This document shows positions 40,269 to 49,080 of a DNA stretch of 64,000 nt, piece after piece (position 1 is the stretch's first letter; every line of letters starts with the position of its first letter). The DNA is from Thauera sp. JM12B12. Lineage in GTDB: Bacteria; Pseudomonadota; Gammaproteobacteria; Burkholderiales; Rhodocyclaceae. The translations under genes were made by a program, and so were the position numbers. The stretch is taken from the NCBI RefSeq assembly GCF_039614725.1, contig NZ_CP154859.1, positions 434,001 to 498,000 on the forward strand. Reading direction: 5' to 3'. The notes under the pieces were generated by a model that saw nothing but the letters and a program-made list of their open reading frames with translations, was not told where the DNA came from and ran no database searches.

Positions 40269-41173
40269 GGCTGTCCTTCGTGAAGGTCGTGTTGTGCATG
40301 CGCGGCGCGGTGCTCGACCCAGGTCTTGATGACCAGGGTCACCAGCGCCAGCAGCGCCAGCAGCGAGGCCACCGCGAAGGCGGCGGCGAACTGGTACTCG
40401 TTGTAGAGGATCTCGACGTGCAGCGGCAGCGTGTTGGTCTCGCCGCGGATGTGGCCGGACACCACCGACACCGCGCCGAACTCGCCCATCGCGCGCGCGT
40501 TGGTGAGGATGACGCCGTACAGCAGGCCCCACTTCACGTTCGGCAGGGTGACGTGCCAGAAGGTCTGCAGGCCGTTGGCGCCGAGCACCACCGCGGCCTC
40601 CTCTTCCTCCTTGCCCTGCGCCTGCATCAGCGGGATCAGCTCGCGGGCGACGAAGGGGAAGGTGACGAACACGGTGGCGAGCACGATGCCGGGCACGGCG
40701 AAGATGACCTTGAGGTCGTGCTCCGCCAGCCACGGCCCGAGCCAGCCCTGGGCGCCGAACACCAGCACGTAGACCAGGCCGGCGATCACCGGCGACACCG
40801 AGAACGGCAGGTCGATCAGCGTGATCAGGAAATGCTTGCCGCGGAACTCGAACTTGGCGATCGCCCACGCCGCGCATACGCCGAACACCAGGTTCAGCGG
40901 CAGCGCGATCGCCGCGGCGAGCAGGGTCAGGCGCAGCGCCGACAGCGCGTCGGGATCGATGAGCGCAGTGAGGTAGGTCTCCCAGCCCTTGCGCAGTGCC
41001 TCGACGAACACCGCGATCAGCGGCATCAGCAGGAACACGGCGAAGAAGGTCAGCGCGGTGCCGAGGATCAGCCACTTCACCAGCGGCGTCTCGCGGGTCG
41101 CCGCGCGCGCCTCGAAGCGGGTCTGGCCGAAGCCAGTCGCGGCGACGGGGCGGAGGGGGGTTGCAGCAGCCAT
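40265..41173 (-). CDS. cysW: Sulfate ABC transporter permease CysW
   Basis: Inner-membrane permease, 302 residues. CysW features include the N-terminal [42 protein letters not shown], the [22 protein letters not shown] coupling loop and [21 protein letters not shown] roughly 25-residue Ala/Thr-rich N-terminal tail precedes the first helix. Partner of CysT; the coding regions are one base apart. Confidence 0.95.
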
Positions 41174-41174
41174 G

Positions 41175-42047
41175 TCAGCGGTCCCTTCCGGTGCGTTTGG
41201 CGGTCCAGGCCTGCAGGCCGTTGATGATCAGCAGCAGGGTGAAGGACAGGATCAGCATCACGGTCGCGATCGCCGTGGCGCCGGCGTAGTCGTACTGCTC
41301 GAGCTTGGTGATGATCATCAGCGGGGTGATCTCGGACACCATCGGGATGTTGCCGGCGATGAAGATCACCGAGCCGTATTCGCCCACCGCACGCGCGAAG
41401 GCGAGCGCGAAGCCGGTCAGCAGCGCCGGGAACACGATCGGCAGGATCACGTGGCGGAAGGCCTGCCAGCGCTGCGCGCCGAGGCTGGTGGCGGCTTCTT
41501 CCAGCTCGGTGTCGAGATCCTCGAGGATCGGCTGCACCGTGCGCACCACGAAGGGCAGGCCGATGAACACCAGCGCCACCAGCACGCCGAGCGGCTGGAA
41601 TGCCACCTGGATCCCGAGCGGCTCGAGGAACTGGCCGATCCAGCCGTTACCGGCGTAGAGCGCGGTGAGCGAAATGCCCGCCACCGCGGTAGGCAGCGCG
41701 AAGGGCAGGTCGACCAGGGCGTCGATCAGCTTCTTGCCCGGAAAGGAGTAGCGCACCAGCGCCCACGCCAGCATCAGCCCGAACACGGCGTTGATCGCGG
41801 CGGCGAGCAGCGACATGCCGAAGGACAGCTTGTACGAGGCGACCACCCGCGGCGCGGTGACCACGTCCAAGAAGTCGGCGAACGTCAGTTCGGCGGTCTT
41901 CAGGAACACCGCTGCGAGCGGAATCAGCACCAGCAGCGACAGGTAGGCGAGGGTGTAGCCGAGCGTGGGCCCGAAGCCGGGCAGCACGTGAAAGCGTGGC
42001 GGTGCGCTCAGGCGGGGGAGGGATGCAGCCAGGGTTGCGGTGTGCAT
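41175..42047 (-). CDS. cysT: Sulfate ABC transporter permease CysT (CysU)
   Basis: Inner-membrane permease, 290 residues. The sequence [20 protein letters not shown] near the N-terminus, the [20 protein letters not shown] helix and the coupling loop [21 protein letters not shown] are typical of CysT/CysU. It is the first gene of the cysTWA-cysB operon, so the promoter lies upstream in the 42048-42217 gap, where a CysB-type motif is found. The binding protein Sbp is encoded separately about 500 bases further along, under its own matching promoter. Confidence 0.95.
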   Translation of the reverse strand: MHTATLAASLPRLSAPPRFHVLPGFGPTLGYTLAYLSLLVLIPLAAVFLKTAELTFADFLDVVTAPRVVASYKLSFGMSLLAAAINAVFGLMLAWALVRYSFPGKKLIDALVDLPFALPTAVAGISLTALYAGNGWIGQFLEPLGIQVAFQPLGVLVALVFIGLPFVVRTVQPILEDLDTELEEAATSLGAQRWQAFRHVILPIVFPALLTGFALAFARAVGEYGSVIFIAGNIPMVSEITPLMIITKLEQYDYAGATAIATVMLILSFTLLLIINGLQAWTAKRTGRDR

Positions 42048-42076
42048 GATCGATGCCGTGATACGCGAATGGCTTC

Positions 42077-42129
42077 GAGTCTAGAGACGGGCTTCATGAG
42101 CTCGAACCAATAAAAAACGCGGTGCTTAT
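42077..42129 (-). promoter_or_regulatory. CysB-type promoter/operator of cysTWA-cysB
   Basis: On the plus-strand listing: TCTAG at 42080, GAACCAA at 42104-42110 and TGCTTAT at 42123-42129. The same three elements at identical spacing occur before sbp. Read on the minus strand this is an ATAAGCA...TTGGTTC operator followed 19 bases later by a TAGACT-like -10 box. No good -35 box is present, as expected for an activator-dependent promoter. Confidence 0.65.
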
Positions 42130-42217
42130 GCGATTTCCTGCTATTCGCCCGGCCGGATTCCGCCGGCCGATTCGGCGCGCCGATTACAATGGCGCCCGCA
42201 ATCGTGGAGGCGGACGC

Positions 42218-42484
42218 ATGACGGACTTCGTGGGGAATTTCGTGCTGGCCTTGCTGCTGGTCGTGTTGCTGCGCGTGCTCTATGCCGTCTGCGCGCTGCT
42301 GGTGCGTACCGGCGACGGCGGCAACATCGCCTTCGCCATCGCCCTGCCCGCCGGGCTGCTCTACATCGTGGTGCGCAACCCGGTGCCGGTGAGCAGTTGG
42401 GCGGGCCTCGTCAGCGGCGCACTGCTGGGTGCCTTGCTGCTGTGGTCGGTCGCGCGCTGGCGGCGGCGCGGCTCGGAGGTCTGA
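42218..42484 (+). CDS. Small membrane protein of unknown function
   Basis: 88 residues, mostly three hydrophobic helices (about 5-27, 33-50, 58-76) and a basic C-terminus (ARWRRRGSEV). ATG at 42218 with GGAGG 9 bases upstream; a longer frame from 42122 would overlap the cys operator and is disfavoured. Lies between cysT and sbp on the opposite strand. No family recognised. Confidence 0.65.
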   Translation: MTDFVGNFVLALLLVVLLRVLYAVCALLVRTGDGGNIAFAIALPAGLLYIVVRNPVPVSSWAGLVSGALLGALLLWSVARWRRRGSEV

Positions 42485-42542
42485 GCCTGCCATCAGGCCG
42501 CGCTGCGCGTCGCGTGTTCTCCGGGGTGCGTGCGCCCGCGCC

Positions 42543-43553
42543 TCACCGACCCGCGTAGATCTGGTCGAACACTCCGCCGTCGGCGAAGTGCTTCTGCTGC
42601 GCCGCCTGCCAGCCGCCGAGGTCCTCGATGGTGATCAGCTCGACTTTCGGGAAGCGGGCGACGTCGGCCGGGTCGGCGTGTTCCGGCTTGACCGGGCGGT
42701 AGTAGTGCTTGGCGGCGATCTTCTGGCCGACCGGCGAGTACAGGTACTCGAGGTAGGCCTGCGCCACCTTGGCGGTGCCGCGCTTGTTGGCCACGCCATC
42801 GACGACGGTCACCGGCGGTTCGGCGAGGATCGAGATCGAGGGCACGACGATCTCGAACTTGTCCGGGCCGAGCTCGTTGATCGACAGGAAGGCCTCGTTC
42901 TCCCACGCCAGCAGCACGTCGCCGATGCCGCGCTGGACGAAGGTGTTGGTCGAGCCGCGGGCGCCCGAGTCGAGCACCGGCACGTGCTTGAGCAGCGCGG
43001 TGACGAAGGCCTGCGCGGTTTGCTCGCTGCCGCCCGGCTGCTTGAGCGCATAGCCCCAGGCGGCGAGGTAGTTCCAGCGCGCGCCACCGGAGGTCTTCGG
43101 GTTGGGGGTGATGACCTCGACCCCGGGCTTGACCAGGTCGCTCCAGTCCTTGATGCCCTTGGGGTTGCCCTTGCGCACCAGGAAGACGATGGTCGAGGTG
43201 TAGGGCGCGCTGTTGTGGGCGAGCCGCTTCTGCCAGTCGCCTGGGATCTTGCCGGTCTGCTCGGCGATGGCGTCGATGTCGTAGGCCAGCGCCAGCGTGA
43301 CCACGTCTGCCTCCAGACCGTCGATCACCGCGCGCGCCTGCTTGCCAGCGCCGCCATGGGACTGCCTGATGGTGACGGTCTCGCCGGTCTGGGCTTTCCA
43401 GTGTCTGGCGAACTCGGGGTTGAAGTCCTGGTAGAGCTCGCGCGTGGGGTCGTAGGAGACGTTGAGCAGGGTGGTCTGCGCGTGGGCGACGCCAGCGAGG
43501 CCGGTGGCGAGCGCGAGGGCGAGCAGGGTGCGGCGAAGGGGGCTGAACTTCAT
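42543..43553 (-). CDS. sbp: Periplasmic sulfate-binding protein Sbp
   Basis: 336 residues, SBP_bac_1-type sulfate/thiosulfate receptor for CysTWA. Signal peptide with cleavage after AHA (residue 25). Family motifs include [37 protein letters not shown], the TLALAYDID segment and the [20 protein letters not shown] ligand loop, with the late [13 protein letters not shown]. It is monocistronic with its own CysB-type promoter (43588-43640). The Sbp versus CysP (thiosulfate) choice cannot be made by eye; most features fit Sbp. Confidence 0.93.
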   Translation of the reverse strand: MKFSPLRRTLLALALATGLAGVAHAQTTLLNVSYDPTRELYQDFNPEFARHWKAQTGETVTIRQSHGGAGKQARAVIDGLEADVVTLALAYDIDAIAEQTGKIPGDWQKRLAHNSAPYTSTIVFLVRKGNPKGIKDWSDLVKPGVEVITPNPKTSGGARWNYLAAWGYALKQPGGSEQTAQAFVTALLKHVPVLDSGARGSTNTFVQRGIGDVLLAWENEAFLSINELGPDKFEIVVPSISILAEPPVTVVDGVANKRGTAKVAQAYLEYLYSPVGQKIAAKHYYRPVKPEHADPADVARFPKVELITIEDLGGWQAAQQKHFADGGVFDQIYAGR

Positions 43554-43587
43554 TGTCGTTTCTCCATGCGGGTAAGTGCGATGGAGA

Positions 43588-43640
43588 AAATCTAGCCCTG
43601 ACGCGCGTGAGACCGAACCAAGAAGAAATGGATTGCTTAT
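43588..43640 (-). promoter_or_regulatory. CysB-type promoter/operator of sbp
   Basis: TCTAG at 43591, GAACCAA at 43615-43621 and TGCTTAT at 43634-43640 have exactly the spacing seen before cysT (24 bases from TCTAG to GAACC; 26 bases from the start of GAACCAA to the end of TGCTTAT). The shared A/T-rich core between them (AGAAGAAAT here, TAAAAAAC there) and the identical position relative to a TAGATT-like -10 box on the minus strand support one regulator, most likely CysB. Confidence 0.65.
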
Positions 43641-43695
43641 TCCCGGTCAGGGGCCGCCTTGCGCTCGCTGCATCCTTGCAGGCGAGGGTTCGCCA

Positions 43696-44955
43696 TCACT
43701 GGATGCGCGGCAGCGCAATGGCGGGCGCGCGCCCGGCGACCAGATCGCTCAATGCGGCGGCAGATCCGCAGGCCATGGTCCAGCCCAGCGTCCCGTGTCC
43801 GGTGTTGAGCCACAGGTTCTCGTGCCGGGTCGGTCCGATGAAGGGAACGCTGCCCGGGGTGACGGGGCGTAAGCCGCACCAGGTCCTTGCCGGACCCGCA
43901 GGCTTCAAGGCGGGGAAGAGCTCATTCACACGGCGCATCAGGGCCTCCTGGCGGATCGGGCTGGGGCGCAGGTTGAAGCCGTCGAACTCGGCCGTGCCGG
44001 CGACGCGCAGGTGATCGCCCAGGCGGGAGAACACCAGCTTGTGCCCGTCGTCAGTGAGGCTGGTCCTGGGCGCGATGCTGTCGGGTGACAGCGGGATCGT
44101 GGCCGAGTAGCCCTTGGCGGGATAGACCGGCAGGCGCATGCCGAGCGGGGCGAGCAAGGCCGGGCTGTAGCTGCCTGCGGCGATGACGAATCCGTCCGCC
44201 TCGATGCGTTCCCCTTGCAGGGTGGTCAGCGCGCTGATCCGGCCGTCCGCCTCGTCGAGTCCGGTCACGGTGGTCCCGAAGCGGAATCGCACGCCGGCCT
44301 GGCGGCAGCGCTCGGCGAGCTGGCGGGTGAAGAGGTGGGCGTCGCCGGACTCGTCCTCGGCCGTGAAGTCGCCCCCGACCAGTCGATCCCGGATGGCCGC
44401 AAGGGCAGGCTCGATATGGATGCACTCGTCCGCATCGACCGCGCGACGGTCGCAGCCGTAGCTGCGCATCACCGCGGCCGCATGCAGGGCCCGCGCGTAC
44501 TCCCTGCGGTCGGTGTAGATGTGGAGGATGCCGCGTTCCAGGTGGTCGTAGTCGAGCGCGGCATCGCCTTCGCCGGCGAGCTGCGCGCGCAGGCGCTTCA
44601 GTTCGTCGCGGCTGTAGCGCGCGAGCTCGACGATTCGGCCGATGTTCGCGCGTGTGCGCCAAGGCATGCACTCGCGCAGGAAGCGCGCCGACCACGACAG
44701 CAGGGCGCGGTCCGCGCGCAGCCGGAACAGCAGCGGCGCATCCTCGCGCGCCAGCCAGCGCAGGGCCTTGAGCGGCGTCCCCGGGTTCGCCCAGGGTTCG
44801 GCGTGCGAGACCGAGATCTGGCCGCCGTTGGCGAAGCTGGTCTCGAGCGCGGGGCCGGGCTGGCGCTCGAAAACGGTCACCCCCAGCCCTTTGCTGCGCA
44901 GGTACCAGGCAGTGGTGATGCCGATCACACCGCCGCCCAGGACTGCGATATTCAC
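43696..44955 (-). CDS. dadA: D-amino acid dehydrogenase, small-subunit type (DadA)
   Basis: FAD-dependent dehydrogenase, 419 residues, oxidising D-amino acids (typically D-alanine) to 2-oxo acids and feeding electrons to the respiratory chain. GTG start at 44955 after GGGAG. FAD-binding GGGVIGITTAWYL at the N-terminus (residues 7-19), ETSFANGGQISVSHAEPWANP, the PVYPAKGYSATIPL segment and the C-terminal NTGHGTLGWTMACGSA are diagnostic of DadA. It lies 46 bases downstream of an IclR regulator on the same strand, divergent from xsc. In sulfonate metabolism, taurine:pyruvate transamination yields alanine; DadA with a racemase could return pyruvate. That link is inference, as neither the aminotransferase nor a racemase is nearby. 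Confidence 0.92.
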   Translation of the reverse strand: MNIAVLGGGVIGITTAWYLRSKGLGVTVFERQPGPALETSFANGGQISVSHAEPWANPGTPLKALRWLAREDAPLLFRLRADRALLSWSARFLRECMPWRTRANIGRIVELARYSRDELKRLRAQLAGEGDAALDYDHLERGILHIYTDRREYARALHAAAVMRSYGCDRRAVDADECIHIEPALAAIRDRLVGGDFTAEDESGDAHLFTRQLAERCRQAGVRFRFGTTVTGLDEADGRISALTTLQGERIEADGFVIAAGSYSPALLAPLGMRLPVYPAKGYSATIPLSPDSIAPRTSLTDDGHKLVFSRLGDHLRVAGTAEFDGFNLRPSPIRQEALMRRVNELFPALKPAGPARTWCGLRPVTPGSVPFIGPTRHENLWLNTGHGTLGWTMACGSAAALSDLVAGRAPAIALPRIQ

Positions 44956-45001
44956 CCGCTTCTCCCGCGGTGGCGCGCGGCGTCCGTTGGCGTGGCGCCC
45001 C

Positions 45002-45823
45002 TCATGCGCATGCCGACTCGCTCGGACTGGCGTTCTCGGCCTCGATTGCCGCCAGCGCGGCCGCGGCCCGGCGCAGCGCGGGCAGCGACTCGAGCGCCTT
45101 TTGCTCGGTCATGCGCATGATCGGTGCCTGCATGGCGATGCCCATGTTGGAGCGCCCCTCCGGCGAGGGCACCAGCACGGCAATGCAGAACAGGCCGGGC
45201 AGGAACTCCTCGTTGTCGAAGGCGTAGCCGTTCTGCCCCACCTTCTCGATCTCGGCCTCGAGCGCGTCGAGCTCGGTCAGGGTGCGGTTGGTGTACTTGG
45301 ACAGCGGTGCATGCGCCAGCAGGCGGCGCCGTTGCGCGGGCGTCATCTCGGCGAGGAACAGCTTCCCGCTCGCCGAGCAGTGGGCGGGCACCCGCGACCC
45401 CGGGTGGAGGTAGAAGCGCAGCGGCGCAGCGGTCTCCACGCGATCGAGGTAAAGCACCTCGCTGCCCGACAGCGCGGTGATGTTGCAGCTCTCGCCAACC
45501 TCCTCGACCAGCTGGCGCAGCACCGCATGACGTGCGCCATGGATGGTGTCGTTGAGCAGCAGGTTCTCGGCGAGCCGGCGCAGGCGGGCGCCGGTGCCGT
45601 ACTGGCGGCCATCGCTGTCGCGCTGGAGCATCCCGGCCGCCTCCAGCTGCTGCAGCATGCGGTGCAGCGTCGGCTTGGGCAGGCCGGTCTCCTCGACCAG
45701 GCCCTGCAGGGTCACGAGGTGATCCTTGGCGGCAATCACCTCGAGCAGGGCGAGCAGGCGCATCGTGGGGGTGTCGCCATCGATCTTGACCACTTCCGAG
45801 CGGTCGGTCCGGTTCTCGGCCAT
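45002..45823 (-). CDS. IclR-family regulator divergent from xsc
   Basis: 273 residues. N-terminal winged helix (residues about 20-80, TMRLLALLEVIAAKDHLVTL, LPKPTLHRMLQQLE) and C-terminal IclR effector domain with CNITALSGSEVLYLDRVE, PLRFYLHPGSRVPAHCSASG, and the DNEEFLPGLFCIAV region. It probably controls xsc-pta-tauE and its own operon with dadA in response to a sulfonate or an intermediate. It is related to, but distinct from, the second IclR regulator at 49858-50700. Start at 45823; no better upstream codon. Confidence 0.88.
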   Translation of the reverse strand: MAENRTDRSEVVKIDGDTPTMRLLALLEVIAAKDHLVTLQGLVEETGLPKPTLHRMLQQLEAAGMLQRDSDGRQYGTGARLRRLAENLLLNDTIHGARHAVLRQLVEEVGESCNITALSGSEVLYLDRVETAAPLRFYLHPGSRVPAHCSASGKLFLAEMTPAQRRRLLAHAPLSKYTNRTLTELDALEAEIEKVGQNGYAFDNEEFLPGLFCIAVLVPSPEGRSNMGIAMQAPIMRMTEQKALESLPALRRAAAALAAIEAENASPSESACA

Positions 45824-45937
45824 GCGTGAGTCTCCGATGCAGATTTCTAAAAAGTGAACGAATCGTACCGTTTTTTAAAATTTCATGTTGACCTTTTGGA
45901 CGTTGGCGCCTAGAGTTCGTTCGAGTATCTCGGATAT

Positions 45938-45954
45938 CGGAACATTTCGTCCCG
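45938..45954. promoter_or_regulatory. Candidate IclR operator upstream of xsc
   Basis: Imperfect palindrome CGGAAC-ATTTC-GTCCCG, five of six arm positions complementary, 30 bases before the xsc start and inside the divergent iclR/xsc gap. The size fits IclR sites but no second copy is seen, so this is tentative. The same gap is strikingly AT-rich around 45846-45900 (TTTTTTAAAATTTCATG), the probable promoter area. Confidence 0.35.
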
Positions 45955-45984
45955 ATTAGAACGATCACAACCTGGAGACATTCC

Positions 45985-47808
45985 ATGAGCCAGACCCAGA
46001 CGCTGACCGACGGCCGCACGATTCCGAGCGGCCCGACCAAGATGACCCCCTCCGAAGCCTTCGTCGAAACCCTGGTGTCCAATGGTGTCACCGACATGTT
46101 CGGCATCATGGGCTCGGCCTTCATGGACGCGATGGACATCTTCGCGCCGGCCGGCATCCGGCTGATTCCGGTGGTGCACGAGCAGGGCGCGGGCCACATG
46201 GCCGACGGCTACTCGCGGGTGTCGGGTCGCCACGGCGTGGTGATCGGGCAGAACGGCCCGGGCATCTCGAACTGCGTGACCTCGATCGCGGCGGCGTACT
46301 GGGCGCACAGCCCGGTGGTGATCATCACCCCGGAGACGGGCACGATGGGCATGGGCCTGGGCGGCTTCCAGGAATGCAACCAGCTGCCGATGTTCCAGGA
46401 GTTCACCAAGTACCAGGGCCACGTCACCCACCCGGCGCGCATGGCCGAGTACACCGGCCGCTGCTTCGACCGCGCGCTGAGCGAGATGGGCCCGACGCAG
46501 CTGAACATTCCGCGCGACTACTTCTACGGCGAGATCACCTGCGAGATCCCCAAGCCCCAGCGCCTGGAGCGCGGCGCGGGCGGCGAGCAAAGCCTCAATG
46601 AAGCGGCCGAGCTGCTGGCCAAGGCCAAGTTCCCGGTGATCATCTCGGGCGGCGGCGTGGTGATGGCCGACGCGGTCGAGGAGTGCAAGGCGCTGGCCGA
46701 GCGCCTGGGCGCGCCGGTGGTCAACAGCTACCTGCACAACGACTCGTTCCCGGCGAGCCACCCGCTGTGGTGCGGCCCGCTGGGCTACCAGGGCTCGAAG
46801 GCGGCGATGAAGCTGATCAGCCAGGCCGACGTGGTGGTGGCGCTGGGTTCGCGCCTGGGGCCCTTCGGCACGCTGCCGCAGCACGGCATGGACTACTGGC
46901 CGAAGACCGCGAAGATCATCCAGATCGACGCGGACAACAAGATGCTGGGTCTGGTGAAGAAGATCTCGGTGGGCATCTGCGGCGACGCCAAGGCGGCGGC
47001 GGTGGCGCTGACGGCGCGTCTGGCCAATCGTGCGCTCGACTGCGACGCGACCAAGGGCGAGCGTGCGGCGAAGATCGCCGCCGAGAAGGCCGCGTGGGAG
47101 AAGGAGCTCGACGAGTGGACGCACGAGCGCGACCCGTTCAGCCTGGACATGATCGAGGAGAACGCCAAGGAGAAGCCGTTCTCGGGCGGCGAGTACCTGC
47201 ACCCGCGCCAGGTGCTGCGCGAGCTCGAGAAGGCGATGCCCGAAGACGTGATGGTGTCGACCGACATCGGCAACATCAACTCGGTGGCCAACAGCTACCT
47301 GCGCTTCGAGAAGCCGCGCAGCTTCTTCGCGGCGATGAGCTTCGGCAACTGCGGCTACGCGTTCCCGACCATCATCGGCGCCAAGGTGGCCGCGCCGCAC
47401 CGTCCGGCGGTGTCGTACGCCGGTGACGGCGCGTGGGGCATGAGCCTGATGGAGACGATGACCTGCGTGCGCCACAACATTCCGGTGACCGCGGTGGTGT
47501 TCCACAACCGTCAGTGGGGCGCGGAGAAGAAGAACCAGGTGGACTTCTACAACCGCCGCTTCGTGGCCGGTGAGCTGGACAACCAGAGCTTTGCCGAGAT
47601 CGCGCGTGCGATGGGCGCCGAGGGCATCACGGTGGATCGTCTGGAGGACGTGGGTCCGGCGCTGAAGAAGGCGATCGACCTGCAGATGAACCACGGCAAG
47701 ACGACGATCATCGAGATCATGTGCACGCGCGAGCTGGGCGACCCGTTCCGTCGTGACGCGCTCTCCAAGCCGGTGCGCTTCCTGGAGAAGTACAAGGACT
47801 ACGTCTGA
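45985..47808 (+). CDS. xsc: Sulfoacetaldehyde acetyltransferase Xsc
   Basis: Thiamine-diphosphate enzyme that converts sulfoacetaldehyde and phosphate into acetyl phosphate and sulfite, the desulfonating step in the breakdown of taurine, isethionate and related C2 sulfonates. 607 residues, full length. Pyrimidine domain with VVHEQGAGHMADGYSRVSGR (Glu near residue 63), GQNGPGISNCVTSIAAAY, the Xsc-specific GLGGFQECNQLPMFQEFTKY, and the ThDP motif beginning GDGAWGMSLMETMTC (GDG about 480-482) with the FHNRQWGAEKKNQ end. ATG at 45985 with CTGGAGA upstream. First gene of xsc-pta-tauE; two strong hairpins separate it from pta. Confidence 0.97.
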   Translation: MSQTQTLTDGRTIPSGPTKMTPSEAFVETLVSNGVTDMFGIMGSAFMDAMDIFAPAGIRLIPVVHEQGAGHMADGYSRVSGRHGVVIGQNGPGISNCVTSIAAAYWAHSPVVIITPETGTMGMGLGGFQECNQLPMFQEFTKYQGHVTHPARMAEYTGRCFDRALSEMGPTQLNIPRDYFYGEITCEIPKPQRLERGAGGEQSLNEAAELLAKAKFPVIISGGGVVMADAVEECKALAERLGAPVVNSYLHNDSFPASHPLWCGPLGYQGSKAAMKLISQADVVVALGSRLGPFGTLPQHGMDYWPKTAKIIQIDADNKMLGLVKKISVGICGDAKAAAVALTARLANRALDCDATKGERAAKIAAEKAAWEKELDEWTHERDPFSLDMIEENAKEKPFSGGEYLHPRQVLRELEKAMPEDVMVSTDIGNINSVANSYLRFEKPRSFFAAMSFGNCGYAFPTIIGAKVAAPHRPAVSYAGDGAWGMSLMETMTCVRHNIPVTAVVFHNRQWGAEKKNQVDFYNRRFVAGELDNQSFAEIARAMGAEGITVDRLEDVGPALKKAIDLQMNHGKTTIIEIMCTRELGDPFRRDALSKPVRFLEKYKDYV

Positions 47809-47829
47809 GCGCTCCGGGGTTCCGAACCC

Positions 47830-47862
47830 CCGCCGCGCCCGGCTTCGGCCCGGGTGCGGCGG
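47830..47862 (+). other. Stem-loop in the xsc-pta gap
   Basis: A 13-bp hairpin: CCGCCGCGCCCGG (47830-47842) pairs with CCGGGTGCGGCGG (47850-47862), containing a single G-T wobble, with a 7-base loop CTTCGGC. There is no T-run, so it is more likely a 3'-end stabiliser for xsc mRNA than a terminator. Confidence 0.6.
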
Positions 47863-47907
47863 ACTCCTCCGCTCAATCCACTCCTCCCTCCCCCTGGGAT
47901 TGAGCTT

Positions 47908-47949
47908 GGCCGGCGCCAGGGCATTCCGCCCTGGCGGCCGGCATCTTTT
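47908..47949 (+). terminator. Attenuator or terminator between xsc and pta
   Basis: GGCCGGCGCCAGGGC (47908-47922) pairs with GCCCTGGCGGCCGGC (47928-47942), with one bulged G and the loop ATTCC, followed by ATCTTTT. This has the features of an intrinsic terminator 100 bases after xsc and 45 bases before pta; partial read-through would lower pta relative to xsc. Confidence 0.75.
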
Positions 47950-47993
47950 CCCGTTCCGGCGCGTGCAGGACGGGATCACGAGGATCCTGAATC

Positions 47994-49010
47994 ATGAAGG
48001 CTATCAATCGAATCATCGATCGTGCCCGCGCTAATCCGGGTCGCATCGTGCTGTGCGAGGGCGACGATCCGCGCGTGCTGCAGGCCGGGCTGCGCGCGAC
48101 GCGCGAGGGTACGGCGCGCATCCTGCTGGTCGGCGATCGTGCCCGCATCACCCAGGTGGCGGAGAACGAGGCCATCGACCTGAGCGGCATGACCCTGATC
48201 GACCCGGCCGATTCGCCCCTCGCAGAGGGCTATGCCGAGGAGCTGTTCCGGCTGCGCGAGAAGAAGGGCCTGACGCGCGCGGCAGCCGCGGACGAGGTCC
48301 GCAAGCCGCTCGTGTTCGCCAACCTCATGGTGCGCATGGGCGACGCCGAGGGCTCGGTGGCCGGGGCGGTGCACACCACCGCCGACGTGGTGCGGACCGC
48401 GATCCAGGTGATCGGCACCGATCCGTCCTTCAAGCTGGTGTCGAGCTTCTTCCTGATGATGCTGTGCGAACCTTTCCACAGCCTCAAGGGCGGGCTGATC
48501 TTCTCGGACTGCGGCCTGGTCGTCGACCCCAATGCCGAGGAGCTGTCCGAGATCGCGATGGCGGCGGCCGACAGCGCGCGCAACCTGCTCGGCGAGGAGC
48601 CGCGGGTGGCCATGCTGTCCTTCTCCACGAGCCGCAGCGCCAAGCATGCCGCGGTGGACAAGGTCGTTGCCGCGGCCGAGCGCGTCAAGGCGCTGCGTCC
48701 GGGGCTGGCGATCGACGGTGACGTCCAGCTCGACGCCGCGATCGTCGCCGAGATCGCCAACCGCAAGCTGCCGGAGTCGCAGGTGAAGGGGCGCGCCAAC
48801 GTGCTCATCTTCCCCAACCTCGAGGCCGGCAACATCGGCTACAAGCTGGCCGAGCGCGTCGGCGGCGCGGTGGCGATCGGACCGCTGCTGCAGGGCCTGG
48901 CCAAGCCGGCCAACGACCTGTCGCGCGGCTGCAGCGCCGAGGACGTCTTCCACGTCATCGCGGTGACGGTGGTGCAGGCGCACGAGGCGGCGGCCCGGGC
49001 CGGGCACTGA
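47994..49010 (+). CDS. pta: Phosphate acetyltransferase Pta
   Basis: Converts acetyl phosphate and CoA into acetyl-CoA, completing entry of the C2 unit released by Xsc into central metabolism. 338 residues, the short PTA_PTB catalytic form without the N-terminal regulatory domains of E. coli Pta. Motifs include RIVLCEGDDPRVLQA near the N-terminus, GAVHTTADVVRTAIQVIGTD, FSDCGLVVDPNAEELSEIA and the AIDGDVQLDAAI and FPNLEAGNIGYKLAERVGGA segments. The xsc-pta linkage is the standard arrangement for dissimilatory C2 sulfonate use, as opposed to sulfonate use for sulfur only. Confidence 0.96.
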   Translation: MKAINRIIDRARANPGRIVLCEGDDPRVLQAGLRATREGTARILLVGDRARITQVAENEAIDLSGMTLIDPADSPLAEGYAEELFRLREKKGLTRAAAADEVRKPLVFANLMVRMGDAEGSVAGAVHTTADVVRTAIQVIGTDPSFKLVSSFFLMMLCEPFHSLKGGLIFSDCGLVVDPNAEELSEIAMAAADSARNLLGEEPRVAMLSFSTSRSAKHAAVDKVVAAAERVKALRPGLAIDGDVQLDAAIVAEIANRKLPESQVKGRANVLIFPNLEAGNIGYKLAERVGGAVAIGPLLQGLAKPANDLSRGCSAEDVFHVIAVTVVQAHEAAARAGH

Positions 49011-49080
49011 GTCAGCAAGGGCTCCGTCAGGAGCCGACCCGCAACGGCACGGTGCGTGCCCAGGCGCAAGGGGTGGCGAG

